A DNA stretch of 64,000 nucleotides. Source: Streptomyces collinus Tu 365 (GTDB lineage Bacteria; Actinomycetota; Actinomycetes; Streptomycetales; Streptomycetaceae). The first letter of the stretch is position 1; every line of letters begins with the position of its first letter. This document shows, in pieces, positions 28,198 through 36,811 of the stretch. The position numbers were made by a program, and so were the translations under genes. The notes beneath the pieces are model-generated. The model did not search any database. It saw only the letters and a program-made list of their open reading frames with translations, and was not told the DNA's origin. The stretch spans positions 5,414,170 through 5,478,169 of the forward strand of contig NC_021985.1 of NCBI RefSeq assembly GCF_000444875.1, written 5' to 3'.

Positions 28198-29799
28198 CTA
28201 CTTGCCGTGCAGCCGGCGCAGGTAGTCGTGGGCGCTGGGCAGCGTCTGCAGCAGGTGCTCCTGCTGCTGGCGCACCTGCTCGAAGAGCGGCTGGGCACCC
28301 GCCACGGACTCCGGCTTGTGGGCGAGCGCGGGCAGCGGGGCGTCCGGTTCCAGCCCGAGGCCGGCGAAGATGCAGTAGTAGCTGCCGTTGGTCCAGAAGT
28401 TGCGGAACTCCGCCTCGAAGTTGCCGTAGTACGTCGACTCGTCGGCGATCGGCGAATTGATCGGCAGGCCCGCCTTGTAGGCCTCGATCTTCTTCTGGAT
28501 GTTCTCCGGGAGAACCAGTTCCTTCTGGGCCCGCCAGAACGGGCTGTCGTTCCGCGGCGCGTAGTAGAAGTGGGCCTGGATGAAGTCGCGGGTGTCGTCG
28601 AACATCTCCTCGATCTCGTGGTTGAAGCTGTCGACGAGCGCCGGGTTGAAAGAGCGGTCCGGGAAATGCTTCGCGAGCTGGTAGATGGCGGCCGTGATGA
28701 AGTAGATGCCGGTCGACTCCAGCGGTTCGAGGAAGCAGGAGGCGAGGCCGATGCTCACCACGTTGTTGACCCAGGCGCGGCGGTTGCGGCCGACCCGGAA
28801 ACGCACGTGGTTGAACTGGGTCTCGTTCGGGTCGAGGCCCCACATCTCGCAGAATTCCGCGGTGGCCTCCTCCTGCGTGGTGAATTTGCTGGAGTAGACG
28901 TATCCGGAGCCGAAGCGGCCCAGCATCGGGATCTTCCAGCTCCAGCCGGACGACATCGCGATCGCCGAGGTGTACGGCTCCACGCCGTTCGCCTCGTCGT
29001 CGTGCGGGACGGCGGTGGCGACCGCGCGGTCGCACATGAGGTGGTCGCTCATGTCCAGGAACGGCTCACCCAGCGCCTGGTTGATGAGCAGCCCGCGGAA
29101 GCCCGAGCAGTCCACGAACAGGTCGGCGTCCATGACCCGGCCGGACTTGCAGTGCAGCGCGGTCACGTGGCCGCGCTCGTCCTGCTCGACCCGCACCATC
29201 TCGTCCTGGACGTGCTCCACACCCTGCTTCTCGACGGCGAACCGGCGCAGGAAGTCGGCGACCAGCGCGGCGTCGAAGTGCCAGGCGTAGCGGGTCGAGG
29301 GGGTGCCGTCGAGCCACTTCGGGGAGAGCTTGGCGTCCATCACCGGCGGCTCGCGGAAGACCGCGTAGTCGAACGGCTGGTCGGTGCTGCCCTCGTACTT
29401 GTTCTTGAACCAGTAGTGCGACAGCGGGGTGTTGTCGTGGTCGGGCAGGATGCCGAACGGGTGGTAGAAGTGGTCCGGCCGGCCGTCCTCCAGCGTGCGG
29501 GCCCCGGCCTCGCCGCGGCCGGGCGTGCGCCAGTTGACGAACCGCACCGCCATCTTGAAACTGGCGTTGCACTCGCGCATCCACTCCTCCTCGGGTATCC
29601 CGAGGTAGTCGAAGAGCACGCGGTGCAGGTTCGGCACGGTCGCCTCGCCGACGCCGATTCTCGGAATGGCGGGGGCCTCCAGCACCTGGATGTCCACGGT
29701 GCCCTGAAGAGCCTTGCCGAGGTAGGCGGCGGTCATCCAGCCGGCCGTACCGCCGCCGAGAATGACTACCTTGCGGATACGCGAGTCGTTGTCGGTCAT
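28198..29799 (-). CDS. FADH2-dependent tryptophan halogenase
   Basis: 533 aa, close by eye to RebH along its whole length. Motifs are GGGTAGWM (FAD), the catalytic Lys 82 in NASFKMAVRF, GWSWKIPMLGRF, and the Glu of SCFLEPLESTGIYF. RebH-type enzymes chlorinate or brominate free tryptophan on the benzene ring (C7, and C6 in sister enzymes). The regiochemistry cannot be told here. The start at 29799 follows a GAGAG site. The nearby TrpE/G/D genes and flavin reductase fit chlorotryptophan supply to the NRPS. A candidate SARP operator lies 73-104 bp upstream. Confidence 0.95.
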   Translation of the reverse strand: MTDNDSRIRKVVILGGGTAGWMTAAYLGKALQGTVDIQVLEAPAIPRIGVGEATVPNLHRVLFDYLGIPEEEWMRECNASFKMAVRFVNWRTPGRGEAGARTLEDGRPDHFYHPFGILPDHDNTPLSHYWFKNKYEGSTDQPFDYAVFREPPVMDAKLSPKWLDGTPSTRYAWHFDAALVADFLRRFAVEKQGVEHVQDEMVRVEQDERGHVTALHCKSGRVMDADLFVDCSGFRGLLINQALGEPFLDMSDHLMCDRAVATAVPHDDEANGVEPYTSAIAMSSGWSWKIPMLGRFGSGYVYSSKFTTQEEATAEFCEMWGLDPNETQFNHVRFRVGRNRRAWVNNVVSIGLASCFLEPLESTGIYFITAAIYQLAKHFPDRSFNPALVDSFNHEIEEMFDDTRDFIQAHFYYAPRNDSPFWRAQKELVLPENIQKKIEAYKAGLPINSPIADESTYYGNFEAEFRNFWTNGSYYCIFAGLGLEPDAPLPALAHKPESVAGAQPLFEQVRQQQEHLLQTLPSAHDYLRRLHGK

Positions 29800-29871
29800 G
29801 TGCGGGGCTCTCTCTTCTGGTCGGGTGGTCGGGAGCACATTCGCCCCGATGCTGTCGAGCGATTCCACGCC

Positions 29872-29903
29872 AGATTCGGAGGGCCGGCTATGCCGTTTCT
29901 ATA
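29872..29903 (-). promoter_or_regulatory. candidate SARP operator and promoter of the halogenase operon
   Basis: Read on the minus strand: TATAGAA, 4 bp, CATAGCC (11-bp period, plus-strand 29887-29903), then 8 bp, then the -10-like GAATCT (29872-29877). The leader to the halogenase ATG would be about 65 nt. Same layout as the five plus-strand sites. Confidence 0.65.
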
Positions 29904-29934
29904 GATGGCTGGAATCTCGGCTTGAGCAGCCTTG

Positions 29935-29966
29935 TATGGGTGAGGTATAGGCGGCCCGGCGATTGT
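29935..29966 (+). promoter_or_regulatory. candidate SARP operator and promoter of the sbnA-like gene
   Basis: TATGGGT (29935-29941) and TATAGGC (29946-29952) are 11 bp apart start to start; GATTGT (29961-29966) follows after exactly 8 bp. It is back to back with the halogenase operator 32 bp away, forming a divergent control region. Confidence 0.65.
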
Positions 29967-30019
29967 CGGGGCGCATGGAAAACCGCCCCGCAACTCCCAG
30001 CAGAGGATGGCTGCATCAG

Positions 30020-31126
30020 ATGCCGTACGAAGACGGGAATGCCGTTGTCCAGGGGCCGGGCGGACTCCCCGGAACTCCGCCGGCCGGACTCAAGGGAATC
30101 CTTTCCACGGTGGGGGGAACCCCGCTGATCGAGCTGGAACGGCTCGTGCCGGGATTCCCCGGCAGGCTGCTGGCCAAGGCCGAACGGTTCAACCCCGGCG
30201 GCAGTGTCAAGGACCGCTCCGCGCTCGGCATGGTGCTGGGCCGGATCCGTTCCGGTGAGCTCGTGCCCGGCCGCTCCACGGTGATCGAGTCCAGCTCCGG
30301 CAACCTCGCCATCGGACTCGCCCAGATCTGCGGGTACTTCGGACTGCGTCTCGTCTGCGTGGTCGACGCCCGCACCACCCAGCAGAACATCGCGATCCTG
30401 CGCGCCTACGGCGCCGAGGTCGAGGTGGTCCGCGAACCGGACCCGGTCACCGGCGAACTGCTGCCCGCGCGGCTGCGCCGGGTGGCCGAGCTGCTGGCCG
30501 CGACACCCGACTCGTACTGGCCCGACCAGTACGCCAACCCGCTCAACCGGCAGGCCCATCTGACCACCATGCGGGAGATCGCCGAGGAGCTCGACGGCCG
30601 GGTGGACCACCTGGTGCTGGCCGCCGGCACCGGCGGCACCCTCGGGGGCTGCGCCGAGTACATCCGGCAGGCCGGCCTGAACACCACCGTGCACGCCGTC
30701 GACGCCGTCGGCAGCGTGCTGTTCGGCCCGACCGCGAGCTGCAAGCGGCTGGTGCCCGGGCACGGCGCCTCGGTACGGCCGAAACTGCTGCGCCCCGCGG
30801 ACGCCGCGCACGTCGTCCACGTCACCGACCTGGACTGCGTGGTGGGCTGCCGGCGGCTGGTGCGGCGCGAGGCGATCCTCGCGGGCGGCTCCTCCGGAGC
30901 GGTCGTGTCCGCGCTGGACCGCGTCCTGCCGCGGGTCGAGCCCGGCGCCACCGTCGTGCTGATCCTGCCCGACGGCGGCGACCGCTACCTCGACACCGTC
31001 TACGACGACGCCTGGGTCCGCCGGCACTTCGGTGCCGTCGCCCACCTGTGGTCGGAGACCGACGACGCCGTCTTCCCCCAACAGATCGCGAAGAGCGGTG
31101 AGTTGGCGGATATAGGCCATCGATAG
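30020..31126 (+). CDS. SbnA-like PLP enzyme for 2,3-diaminopropionate synthesis
   Basis: 368 aa of the cysteine synthase superfamily. GILSTVGGTPLIELERL, the PLP lysine in FNPGGSVKDRSALGM, IESSSGNLAIGLAQICGY and the phosphate-binding AAGTGGTLGGCAEYI match SbnA more than CysK. SbnA joins O-phosphoserine and glutamate to give the ACEGA intermediate that SbnB then splits. Two in-frame starts upstream (TTG 29963, ATG 29975) are possible. I chose the ATG at 30020 because a GAGG lies about 14 bases before it and the length is nearer the family's. If the upstream promoter is right, 29963 cannot be used. Confidence 0.88.
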   Translation: MPYEDGNAVVQGPGGLPGTPPAGLKGILSTVGGTPLIELERLVPGFPGRLLAKAERFNPGGSVKDRSALGMVLGRIRSGELVPGRSTVIESSSGNLAIGLAQICGYFGLRLVCVVDARTTQQNIAILRAYGAEVEVVREPDPVTGELLPARLRRVAELLAATPDSYWPDQYANPLNRQAHLTTMREIAEELDGRVDHLVLAAGTGGTLGGCAEYIRQAGLNTTVHAVDAVGSVLFGPTASCKRLVPGHGASVRPKLLRPADAAHVVHVTDLDCVVGCRRLVRREAILAGGSSGAVVSALDRVLPRVEPGATVVLILPDGGDRYLDTVYDDAWVRRHFGAVAHLWSETDDAVFPQQIAKSGELADIGHR

Positions 31127-31142
31127 CACGTCCGCCCAGCAT
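31111..31142 (+). promoter_or_regulatory. candidate SARP operator and promoter of the ACP-KS-CLF operon
   Basis: TATAGGC (31111-31117) and GATAGCA (31122-31128), period 11 bp, then 8 bp, then CAGCAT (31137-31142). The repeats overlap the last codons and stop of the sbnA-like gene. The ACP start lies 51 bp after the -10. Confidence 0.6.
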
Positions 31143-31193
31143 GGTCGGCATCGACCACGGAACCCCATCCGACCCTTTTCACGGAGGCACCCC

Positions 31194-31457
31194 ATGACCA
31201 CGCAGATCCCCGCCCTGGACGACGCGGCGCGCACCCAGATCAAGGACATCGTCTGCGACATCCTGGAGCTGGAGCTCGACGAGGTCTCCGACACCAGCCT
31301 GTTCAAGGAGGAGCACGACGCCGACTCGCTGCGCACCATCGAGATCCTCGCCTCCCTGGAGCGCACCTTCGGCATCACCCTGAAGCAGTCCGAGCTGAGC
31401 CGCATGGTCAACCTCGCCGGCGTCCACGCCGTGGTCGCCGAGGCCAAGGCCCAGTGA
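31194..31457 (+). CDS. acyl carrier protein
   Basis: 87 aa. The phosphopantetheine site is EEHDADSLRTIEILASLERTFG, with Ser in DSL; helices before and after are normal for a type II ACP. It overlaps the ketosynthase gene by 4 bp (GTGA), so the two are translationally coupled. It should carry the chain built by the adjacent KS/CLF pair and present it to the ketoreductase and possibly to the free condensation domain. Confidence 0.92.
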   Translation: MTTQIPALDDAARTQIKDIVCDILELELDEVSDTSLFKEEHDADSLRTIEILASLERTFGITLKQSELSRMVNLAGVHAVVAEAKAQ

Positions 31458-32680
31458 CCGGCGCCCGGCACCGGGTGGTCGTCACCGGCCTCGGGGTGGT
31501 GACCAGCATCGGCACCGGAGTGGACGCGTTCGCCGCGGGCCTGCGGGCCGGGCGCAGCGGGGCGAAGCCGATCACCGCCTTCGACACCACCGGCTTCGCC
31601 TACTCCAACGCCTGCGAGATCACCGACTTCGACCCCGAGGCCTGGATCACCGGGCAGTCCCCGGACGACCTCGGCCGCGCCGCCCAGTTCGCGGTGGCCG
31701 CGAGCCGGATGGCGGTGGCCGACGCCGGCCTCACCGAGGAGCAGGTGCGCGCGGTCCGGTCGCTGGTCTCCGTCGGCACCACCGACGGGGAGTCCCGCGA
31801 CCTGGACCACCTCACCGGCCTCCAGGTCTCCGGCGGCGACGACGTGCTCGACGCCGTGGTGGCCCGCCGGGTCTGGCCGGGCCGGCTGTCCGCGGGGATC
31901 GTGCGTGAACTCGCCCTGGAGGACGTGGAGACGGTCACCGTGCCGACCGCGTGCGCGGCCGGCAACTACGCGGTCGGCTACGGCTACGACGCGATCAGCT
32001 CCGGTGACGTCGAGATGGCGCTGTGCGGCGGCGCGGACGCGCTGTGCCGCAAGACCTTCACCGGCTTCTACCGGCTCGGCACCATCGCACCCGACGTGTG
32101 CCGTCCCTTCGACGCCGACCGGCAGGGCATCCTGACCGGCGAGGGCGCCGGCATCCTGCTCATGGAGTCGCTGGAGTCGGCCCTGGCCCGCGGCGCCCGC
32201 ATCTACGCCGAGGTGCTCGGCTACGGGCTGTCCTGCGACGCGAGCCACCCGGTCGCCCCGGACCGCGACTCGATCGCCCGCTGCATCACCGCGGCCCACC
32301 GCAACGCCGGGATCGAGGCGGCCGACGTCGACTTCATCTCGGCCCACGGCACCGGCACCAGGGCCAACGACGTCACCGAGGTCGGCGCGATCCGGCAGGT
32401 GTTCGGCGAGGAACTGCCGCGCACCGTGTCGATCAAGTCGATGATCGGGCACACCATGGGCGCCGCCAGCGCCCTCGCCTCGGCGGCCTGCGCGCTCGCC
32501 CTGCGCGACGGCTTCATCCCGCCGACCGTCAACCACCGCACCACCGACCCCGAGTGCGCCGTCGACTGCGTGCCCAACGAGGCGGTCGAGGCCGAGCTGA
32601 AGGTCGTGCAGAACAACGGCCTCGCCTTCGGCGGCAACAACGCGGTGCTGGTGCTCGGCCGGTGGGACACCGCGGCCTGA
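31454..32680 (+). CDS. beta-ketoacyl synthase (type II PKS KS-alpha)
   Basis: 408 aa with a complete Cys-His-His triad: Cys 167 in VPTACAAGN, HGTGTRAND and KSMIGHTMGAA. The end (NNGLAFGGNNAVLVLG) is as in FabF-type enzymes. It condenses malonyl-ACP onto an acyl starter. The catalytic pair with the next gene resembles non-canonical type II systems that make short reduced or polyene chains rather than aromatic rings. No dehydratase, acyltransferase or ligase is present in the cluster, so partners must come from fatty-acid synthesis or the chain is short. Confidence 0.93.
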   Translation: MTGARHRVVVTGLGVVTSIGTGVDAFAAGLRAGRSGAKPITAFDTTGFAYSNACEITDFDPEAWITGQSPDDLGRAAQFAVAASRMAVADAGLTEEQVRAVRSLVSVGTTDGESRDLDHLTGLQVSGGDDVLDAVVARRVWPGRLSAGIVRELALEDVETVTVPTACAAGNYAVGYGYDAISSGDVEMALCGGADALCRKTFTGFYRLGTIAPDVCRPFDADRQGILTGEGAGILLMESLESALARGARIYAEVLGYGLSCDASHPVAPDRDSIARCITAAHRNAGIEAADVDFISAHGTGTRANDVTEVGAIRQVFGEELPRTVSIKSMIGHTMGAASALASAACALALRDGFIPPTVNHRTTDPECAVDCVPNEAVEAELKVVQNNGLAFGGNNAVLVLGRWDTAA

Positions 32681-32737
32681 GCCTCGCCGCGCCCGCGACG
32701 AAGACAACGCAGGAGTCACAGAGGGGAGTGGGACGCC

Positions 32738-33832
32738 ATGGCAGCCGAAACGGGCGCGCCGCCGGCGGAGCTGGTGATATCGGGCTGGGCCGTGTCCTCG
32801 CCGTACGGACTGGGCAGGACCGCCTTCGCCGGGGGCCTCGCGTCCGGACGGCGCGCGATCGCCCCGCTGGACGGCGCCGACTGGCCGGTGCCGTACGAGG
32901 AGGCCGGGCTGATCCCCGGCTTCGACATCAAGGCGGTGCTCGGCCGCAAGGGCACCCGTTCCATGGACCGGGTCACCGGCATCGCGGCCGCCACGGTCGG
33001 GATGCTCCTGGAGCAGTACGGGGCCGGACTGGCCGCCGACGCGGAGTCGACCGGGCTGGTGCTCGGCACCTCCGGCAGCGTGCAGTCGATCATGGACTTC
33101 ACCCGGGACGCGCTCACCGGCGACAAGCCCTACCTCGTCGACCCGGCGCGCTTCCCCAACACCGTCATGAACTGCCCCACCGGGCAGAGCGCCATCCGGC
33201 ACACCCTCAAGGGCCCCAACGTCACCGTCTCCGGCGGCGCGGCGACCGCGCTGCTCTCCCTGCAGTACGCCTCCCGGCTGCTGCGCGGCGGACACGGCAG
33301 GGCGCTGCTGGCCGGCGCGGCCGAGGAGTTCTCCGTGCAGCGCGCCCGCCTGGAGCGGGTCGCCGACCACGGTGGGGCGGCGCCGCAGCCGCTCGGCGAG
33401 GGCGCCGCGCTGTTCCTGCTGGAGGGCGCCACCGACGCCCGCGAGTCCGGCCGTCCGGTGCTCGCCACCGTCCTCGGCTCCCGGTTCCGCGCCTTCCAGG
33501 ACACCGCACGGGCCGGTACGGCGCTGGAGGCCTGCGTCGCCGACGTGCTGGCCGCCGCCGGCGCCGCGCCGGACGACGTGGAGCTGATCGCCCCCGGCAC
33601 CCCGCCCGGACTGCTCGGCAAGCAGGAGGAGTCCGCCCTGGACGGACTCACCGGCAACCGGCTGCCGGTGCGCTCCCTGGTCGGCGACGCCGGGGCGGCC
33701 TCCGCCGCCTTCCAGCTCGCCGCCGTCCTCGCCGAGGCGGAGGCCGACCCGCGCCTGGTGGACCGGCTGACCCTGGTCACCGCCGTCGACCGGGACGGCA
33801 CGGCGGGCGCGCTGCTGCTGCGGCCGGCCTGA
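32738..33832 (+). CDS. chain-length-factor-like ketosynthase (KS-beta)
   Basis: 364 aa thiolase-fold protein. The nucleophile position reads NCPTGQSAIRH, with Gln (residue 150) where KS-alpha has Cys. That is the classic CLF substitution. The two catalytic histidine motifs are also lost, and the protein is about 45 residues shorter than its partner. It would form a heterodimer with KS-alpha and set chain length. The 57-bp gap to the KS gene carries a GAGGGGAG ribosome site. Confidence 0.87.
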   Translation: MAAETGAPPAELVISGWAVSSPYGLGRTAFAGGLASGRRAIAPLDGADWPVPYEEAGLIPGFDIKAVLGRKGTRSMDRVTGIAAATVGMLLEQYGAGLAADAESTGLVLGTSGSVQSIMDFTRDALTGDKPYLVDPARFPNTVMNCPTGQSAIRHTLKGPNVTVSGGAATALLSLQYASRLLRGGHGRALLAGAAEEFSVQRARLERVADHGGAAPQPLGEGAALFLLEGATDARESGRPVLATVLGSRFRAFQDTARAGTALEACVADVLAAAGAAPDDVELIAPGTPPGLLGKQEESALDGLTGNRLPVRSLVGDAGAASAAFQLAAVLAEAEADPRLVDRLTLVTAVDRDGTAGALLLRPA

Positions 33833-33891
33833 CCGCCGCAACCCGTCCGCACCACGTACCCCGTACCCAGCCCTAGGAGAGAGGCAAGTCC

Positions 33892-34635
33892 ATGTCCGAC
33901 ACACCGAGGCCGGTGGCGCTCGTCACCGGTGGATCGCGCGGGATCGGGCGGGCCGTCGTGGAGACGCTGGCCCGGGACGGTCACGACGTGGCGCTGTGTT
34001 TCCAGTCCAACGAGCAGGCCGGCGAGATCGCCGCCAAGGCGGCCGCCGCGCACGGCGCGCGCACCCTCGCCCGGCGCGTCGACGTCACCGACCGCGCCGC
34101 CGTGGCGGGCTTCGTACGGGAGACCGAGGACACGCTCGGCCCGGTGGACGTCCTGGTCACCGCGGCCGGCATCGTCCGCGACGGCCACCTGGCGATGATG
34201 GCCGACGAGGACTGGGACGCCGTGCTGCGCACCAACCTCGACGGCACGTACAACTTCGTCAAGGCGCTGGCCTTCCCCATGATGAAGCAGCGCCGCGGCA
34301 CCGTGATCACCCTCTCCTCGGTCGCGGCCGAGGGCCACGCCACCCAGACCAACTACTCCGCGTCCAAGGCCGGGATCATCGGCCTGACCAAGGCATTCGC
34401 CAAGGAGGCGGGCCGGGCCAGCATCCGCGCCAACGTGGTCGCCCCCGGCTTCATCGGCACCGACATGACCGGCGGGCTCTCCGAGAAGCACGTCAGGGAG
34501 ATGACCCGGCGCATCCCGCTGGGCCGCTTCGGCGAGCCGCACGAGGTCGCCGAACTGGTGTCCTTCCTCGCGGGCCCGCGTGCCTCGTACATCACCGGAC
34601 AGGTCTTCGCCATCGACGGCGGACTGGTCGTCTGA
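33892..34635 (+). CDS. 3-oxoacyl-ACP reductase (ketoreductase)
   Basis: 247 aa SDR of FabG type: VTGGSRGIGRAVVETL for NADP(H), the AAGIVRDG segment, catalytic Ser-Tyr-Lys in LSSVAAEGHATQTNYSASK, and PGFIGTDMTG. It reduces the beta-keto group made by KS/CLF to a 3-hydroxyacyl chain. The ribosome site GGAGAGAGG is strong. No dehydratase follows, so the product may keep the hydroxyl group unless FabZ/FabA of primary metabolism acts. Confidence 0.93.
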   Translation: MSDTPRPVALVTGGSRGIGRAVVETLARDGHDVALCFQSNEQAGEIAAKAAAAHGARTLARRVDVTDRAAVAGFVRETEDTLGPVDVLVTAAGIVRDGHLAMMADEDWDAVLRTNLDGTYNFVKALAFPMMKQRRGTVITLSSVAAEGHATQTNYSASKAGIIGLTKAFAKEAGRASIRANVVAPGFIGTDMTGGLSEKHVREMTRRIPLGRFGEPHEVAELVSFLAGPRASYITGQVFAIDGGLVV

Positions 34636-34661
34636 CCAGGGCACCACGGAAGGAATCAGCC

Positions 34662-35366
34662 ATGCCACGCGCCGCCCGGCCGCCGCGGTTCTACTTCAAC
34701 CTGCGCAGCCCCTACAACTTCTTCGCCCTGCGCGCGCTGCGCGCCCACCGCCCCGAACTGCTCGACCGGCTTGAGTGGCGGCCCTTCTGGGAGCCCGACG
34801 AGACCAGCGGCAAGCTGCTCGCCGAGGCCGGGGCCGAGTTCCCGTACACGCCCATGTCCCGGGCCAAGCAGTTCTACATCCTGCGCGACGTGCGCCGGCT
34901 GGCCACCGCCCGCGGCCTCGACCTGACCTGGCCGGTGGACGCCACGCCCTGGTGGGAGCCGGCGCACCTGACCTGGTTCGTCGCCGAGCGGCACGGGCTC
35001 GGCCAGGCGTGGGTGGAGCGGGCCGGCCGTGCCCGCTGGCTGGAGGGCCGCGACCTGTGCGACCCGGCCACCGTCACCGAACTCGCCGCCGAACTGGGCT
35101 TCGAGGCCGCCGACACCGACGACCCCGGCCTGCGCGCCCAGGGCGCCCGGGCCCTGCTGGACGTCGTGCGCGACGGCGTGTTCGGGGTGCCGTACTTCAT
35201 CAACGGCTCGGAGCCCTACTGGGGCCTGGACCGGGTGGCCGACTTCGTCGCCTCCTTCGACGACCCGGGCGACGGCACGGACGACCGCCCTGGCCCCGAG
35301 TCCGCCGACCTGTCGGTCGTCGCGGGCCGCGCCTCCGACCTGAGCCACGCGGGAGGCTGCGGATGA
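34662..35366 (+). CDS. DsbA-family / 2-hydroxychromene-2-carboxylate isomerase-like protein
   Basis: 234 aa thioredoxin-fold protein of the DsbA/HCCA-isomerase group. The N-terminal motif FYFNLRSPYNFFALRAL has SPY where DsbA has CXXC, so it is not a thiol oxidase. The end has GVFGVPYFINGSEPYWGLDRVADF, typical of the HCCA isomerase subfamily with glutathione-like cofactor sites. Homologues appear, as I recall, in clusters of cinnamoyl-type lipopeptides near KS/KR genes as double-bond isomerases. Here it would act on the ACP-bound chain. It overlaps the next gene by 4 bp. Confidence 0.75.
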   Translation: MPRAARPPRFYFNLRSPYNFFALRALRAHRPELLDRLEWRPFWEPDETSGKLLAEAGAEFPYTPMSRAKQFYILRDVRRLATARGLDLTWPVDATPWWEPAHLTWFVAERHGLGQAWVERAGRARWLEGRDLCDPATVTELAAELGFEAADTDDPGLRAQGARALLDVVRDGVFGVPYFINGSEPYWGLDRVADFVASFDDPGDGTDDRPGPESADLSVVAGRASDLSHAGGCG

Positions 35367-36811
35367 GCACCGCCGTACGAGCGCTGCCGCTCACCGCGAT
35401 CCAGGAGTCGATGTGGACGGCGTACCGCATCGCGCCGGACAGCGCCGCCTACAACATCGTCATGCCGCTCAGGCTGCGCGGCCGGGTCGACCCCGCCGCC
35501 ATGGACGCGGCCGTCGCCTCGGTCGGCGAGCGCCAGGAGCTGCTGCGCTCCGTGTTCACCGAACAGGACGGCCGTCCGGTCCGGGTGGTCCGCGAACAGC
35601 CGCTGGTGCGCCTGGAGTTCCGCGACCTCGACGGCGCGGACGAGAGCCGGCTGTTCGAGGCAGCCGAGGAGGCGGGGGCGCGGCCGTTCCGCCTGGAGGC
35701 GGGCACCTTCCGGGTCGTCCTGCTGCGGCGCGCCGACGACGACTGGGCGCTGGTCACCTCCGCCCACCACATCGTCAGCGACTTCACCTCGCGCTGGCTG
35801 CTGGTCCGCGACGTCCTGGACGCCTACGCCGGGCACGCCGCCGGCACCGCGCCCACCTGGCGGCCGCTGACCTCCTCGTACAGCGAGTACGCGGCCGAGG
35901 AACTGCGCTACACCGCCTCCGACGAGGGCCTGCGGGCCGCCGAGGAGTGGCGGGCCGCCATGAGCGGCTCCGCCCCCGCCGAACTGCCGCTGGACCGGCC
36001 CAGGCCGCGGGTGCGCTCGCTGCGCGGCGCCACCGTCGTGCGGCGGCTCGCGGCGGAGTCGGCCGACGGGCTCGGCCCGGCCGCGCACACCGCGGGCGTG
36101 ACCCCGTTCGCCTACCTGCTGTCCGTGTTCCAGGCCCTCACCCACCGGTGGAGCGGCCAGGACGACTTCCTGCTCGGCGTGCCCGCCTCCGCGCGCTCCG
36201 GGCGCGGGCAGCGGGACCTGATCGGCTGCTTCCTCAACACCATGCCGGTGCGCGCCGAGTTCGGCCCCGACACCACGTTCCGGTCGGCGGCCGCGCAGGC
36301 CGGCGAGCGGGTCATGCGGGGCATGCTCGGGGTGCGTCACCCCTGCGGGCTCGCCTTCCCCGACACCGTGCTGTTCCGGGCCGCGCTGTTCCTGGTCCAG
36401 ATGGACCGCATGCAGCCGCCCGTGCCCAACGTCCCGCCGGGCGAGGCCGTCGGCCCGTCCATCCCCTACGCCGGGCTCGACATCGCCCTGATCGACGTGC
36501 CCCAGCAGGAGGGGCAGCTGGACCTGCTGCTGCGCATCGAGCAGACCCCGGACGGCGTCACCGCCGTCTTCTCCTACGACACCGACGTGCTGGACCGCGC
36601 GAGCGTGGAGCGGTTCGCGGACGGCTACGAGCGGCTGCTCGCGGCCGCCGTGCGGGACCCGGACACGCGTGTCGCGGACGTCGAACTGGCCGGCGCCGCC
36701 GACCTGGACGCGCTCCTCGCGCTCGGCGACTCCGGCACCTACGGCGACTTCGCCTTCGACGAGTCGTACGACGCCTTCGAATCCTTCGAGAACGCCTGGG
36801 ACCACCGATGA
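35363..36811 (+). CDS. stand-alone NRPS condensation domain
   Basis: 482 aa, one complete C domain without A or T partners. The start LPLTAIQESMWTAYRI is C1; the active site is TSAHHIVSDFTSRWL (HHxxxD intact, following G replaced by F); DDFLLGVPASARSGRGQRDLIGCFLNTMPVRAEF is the usual C5 segment. NRPS1 begins with A-T and has no leading C domain, so this protein could join the ACP-bound acyl chain to the first amino acid. Coupling to the PKS genes supports that. Acting at chain release is an alternative, since no thioesterase is present. The last 25 residues are Asp/Glu/aromatic-rich and may dock to a carrier protein. Confidence 0.9.
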   Translation: MSTAVRALPLTAIQESMWTAYRIAPDSAAYNIVMPLRLRGRVDPAAMDAAVASVGERQELLRSVFTEQDGRPVRVVREQPLVRLEFRDLDGADESRLFEAAEEAGARPFRLEAGTFRVVLLRRADDDWALVTSAHHIVSDFTSRWLLVRDVLDAYAGHAAGTAPTWRPLTSSYSEYAAEELRYTASDEGLRAAEEWRAAMSGSAPAELPLDRPRPRVRSLRGATVVRRLAAESADGLGPAAHTAGVTPFAYLLSVFQALTHRWSGQDDFLLGVPASARSGRGQRDLIGCFLNTMPVRAEFGPDTTFRSAAAQAGERVMRGMLGVRHPCGLAFPDTVLFRAALFLVQMDRMQPPVPNVPPGEAVGPSIPYAGLDIALIDVPQQEGQLDLLLRIEQTPDGVTAVFSYDTDVLDRASVERFADGYERLLAAAVRDPDTRVADVELAGAADLDALLALGDSGTYGDFAFDESYDAFESFENAWDHR

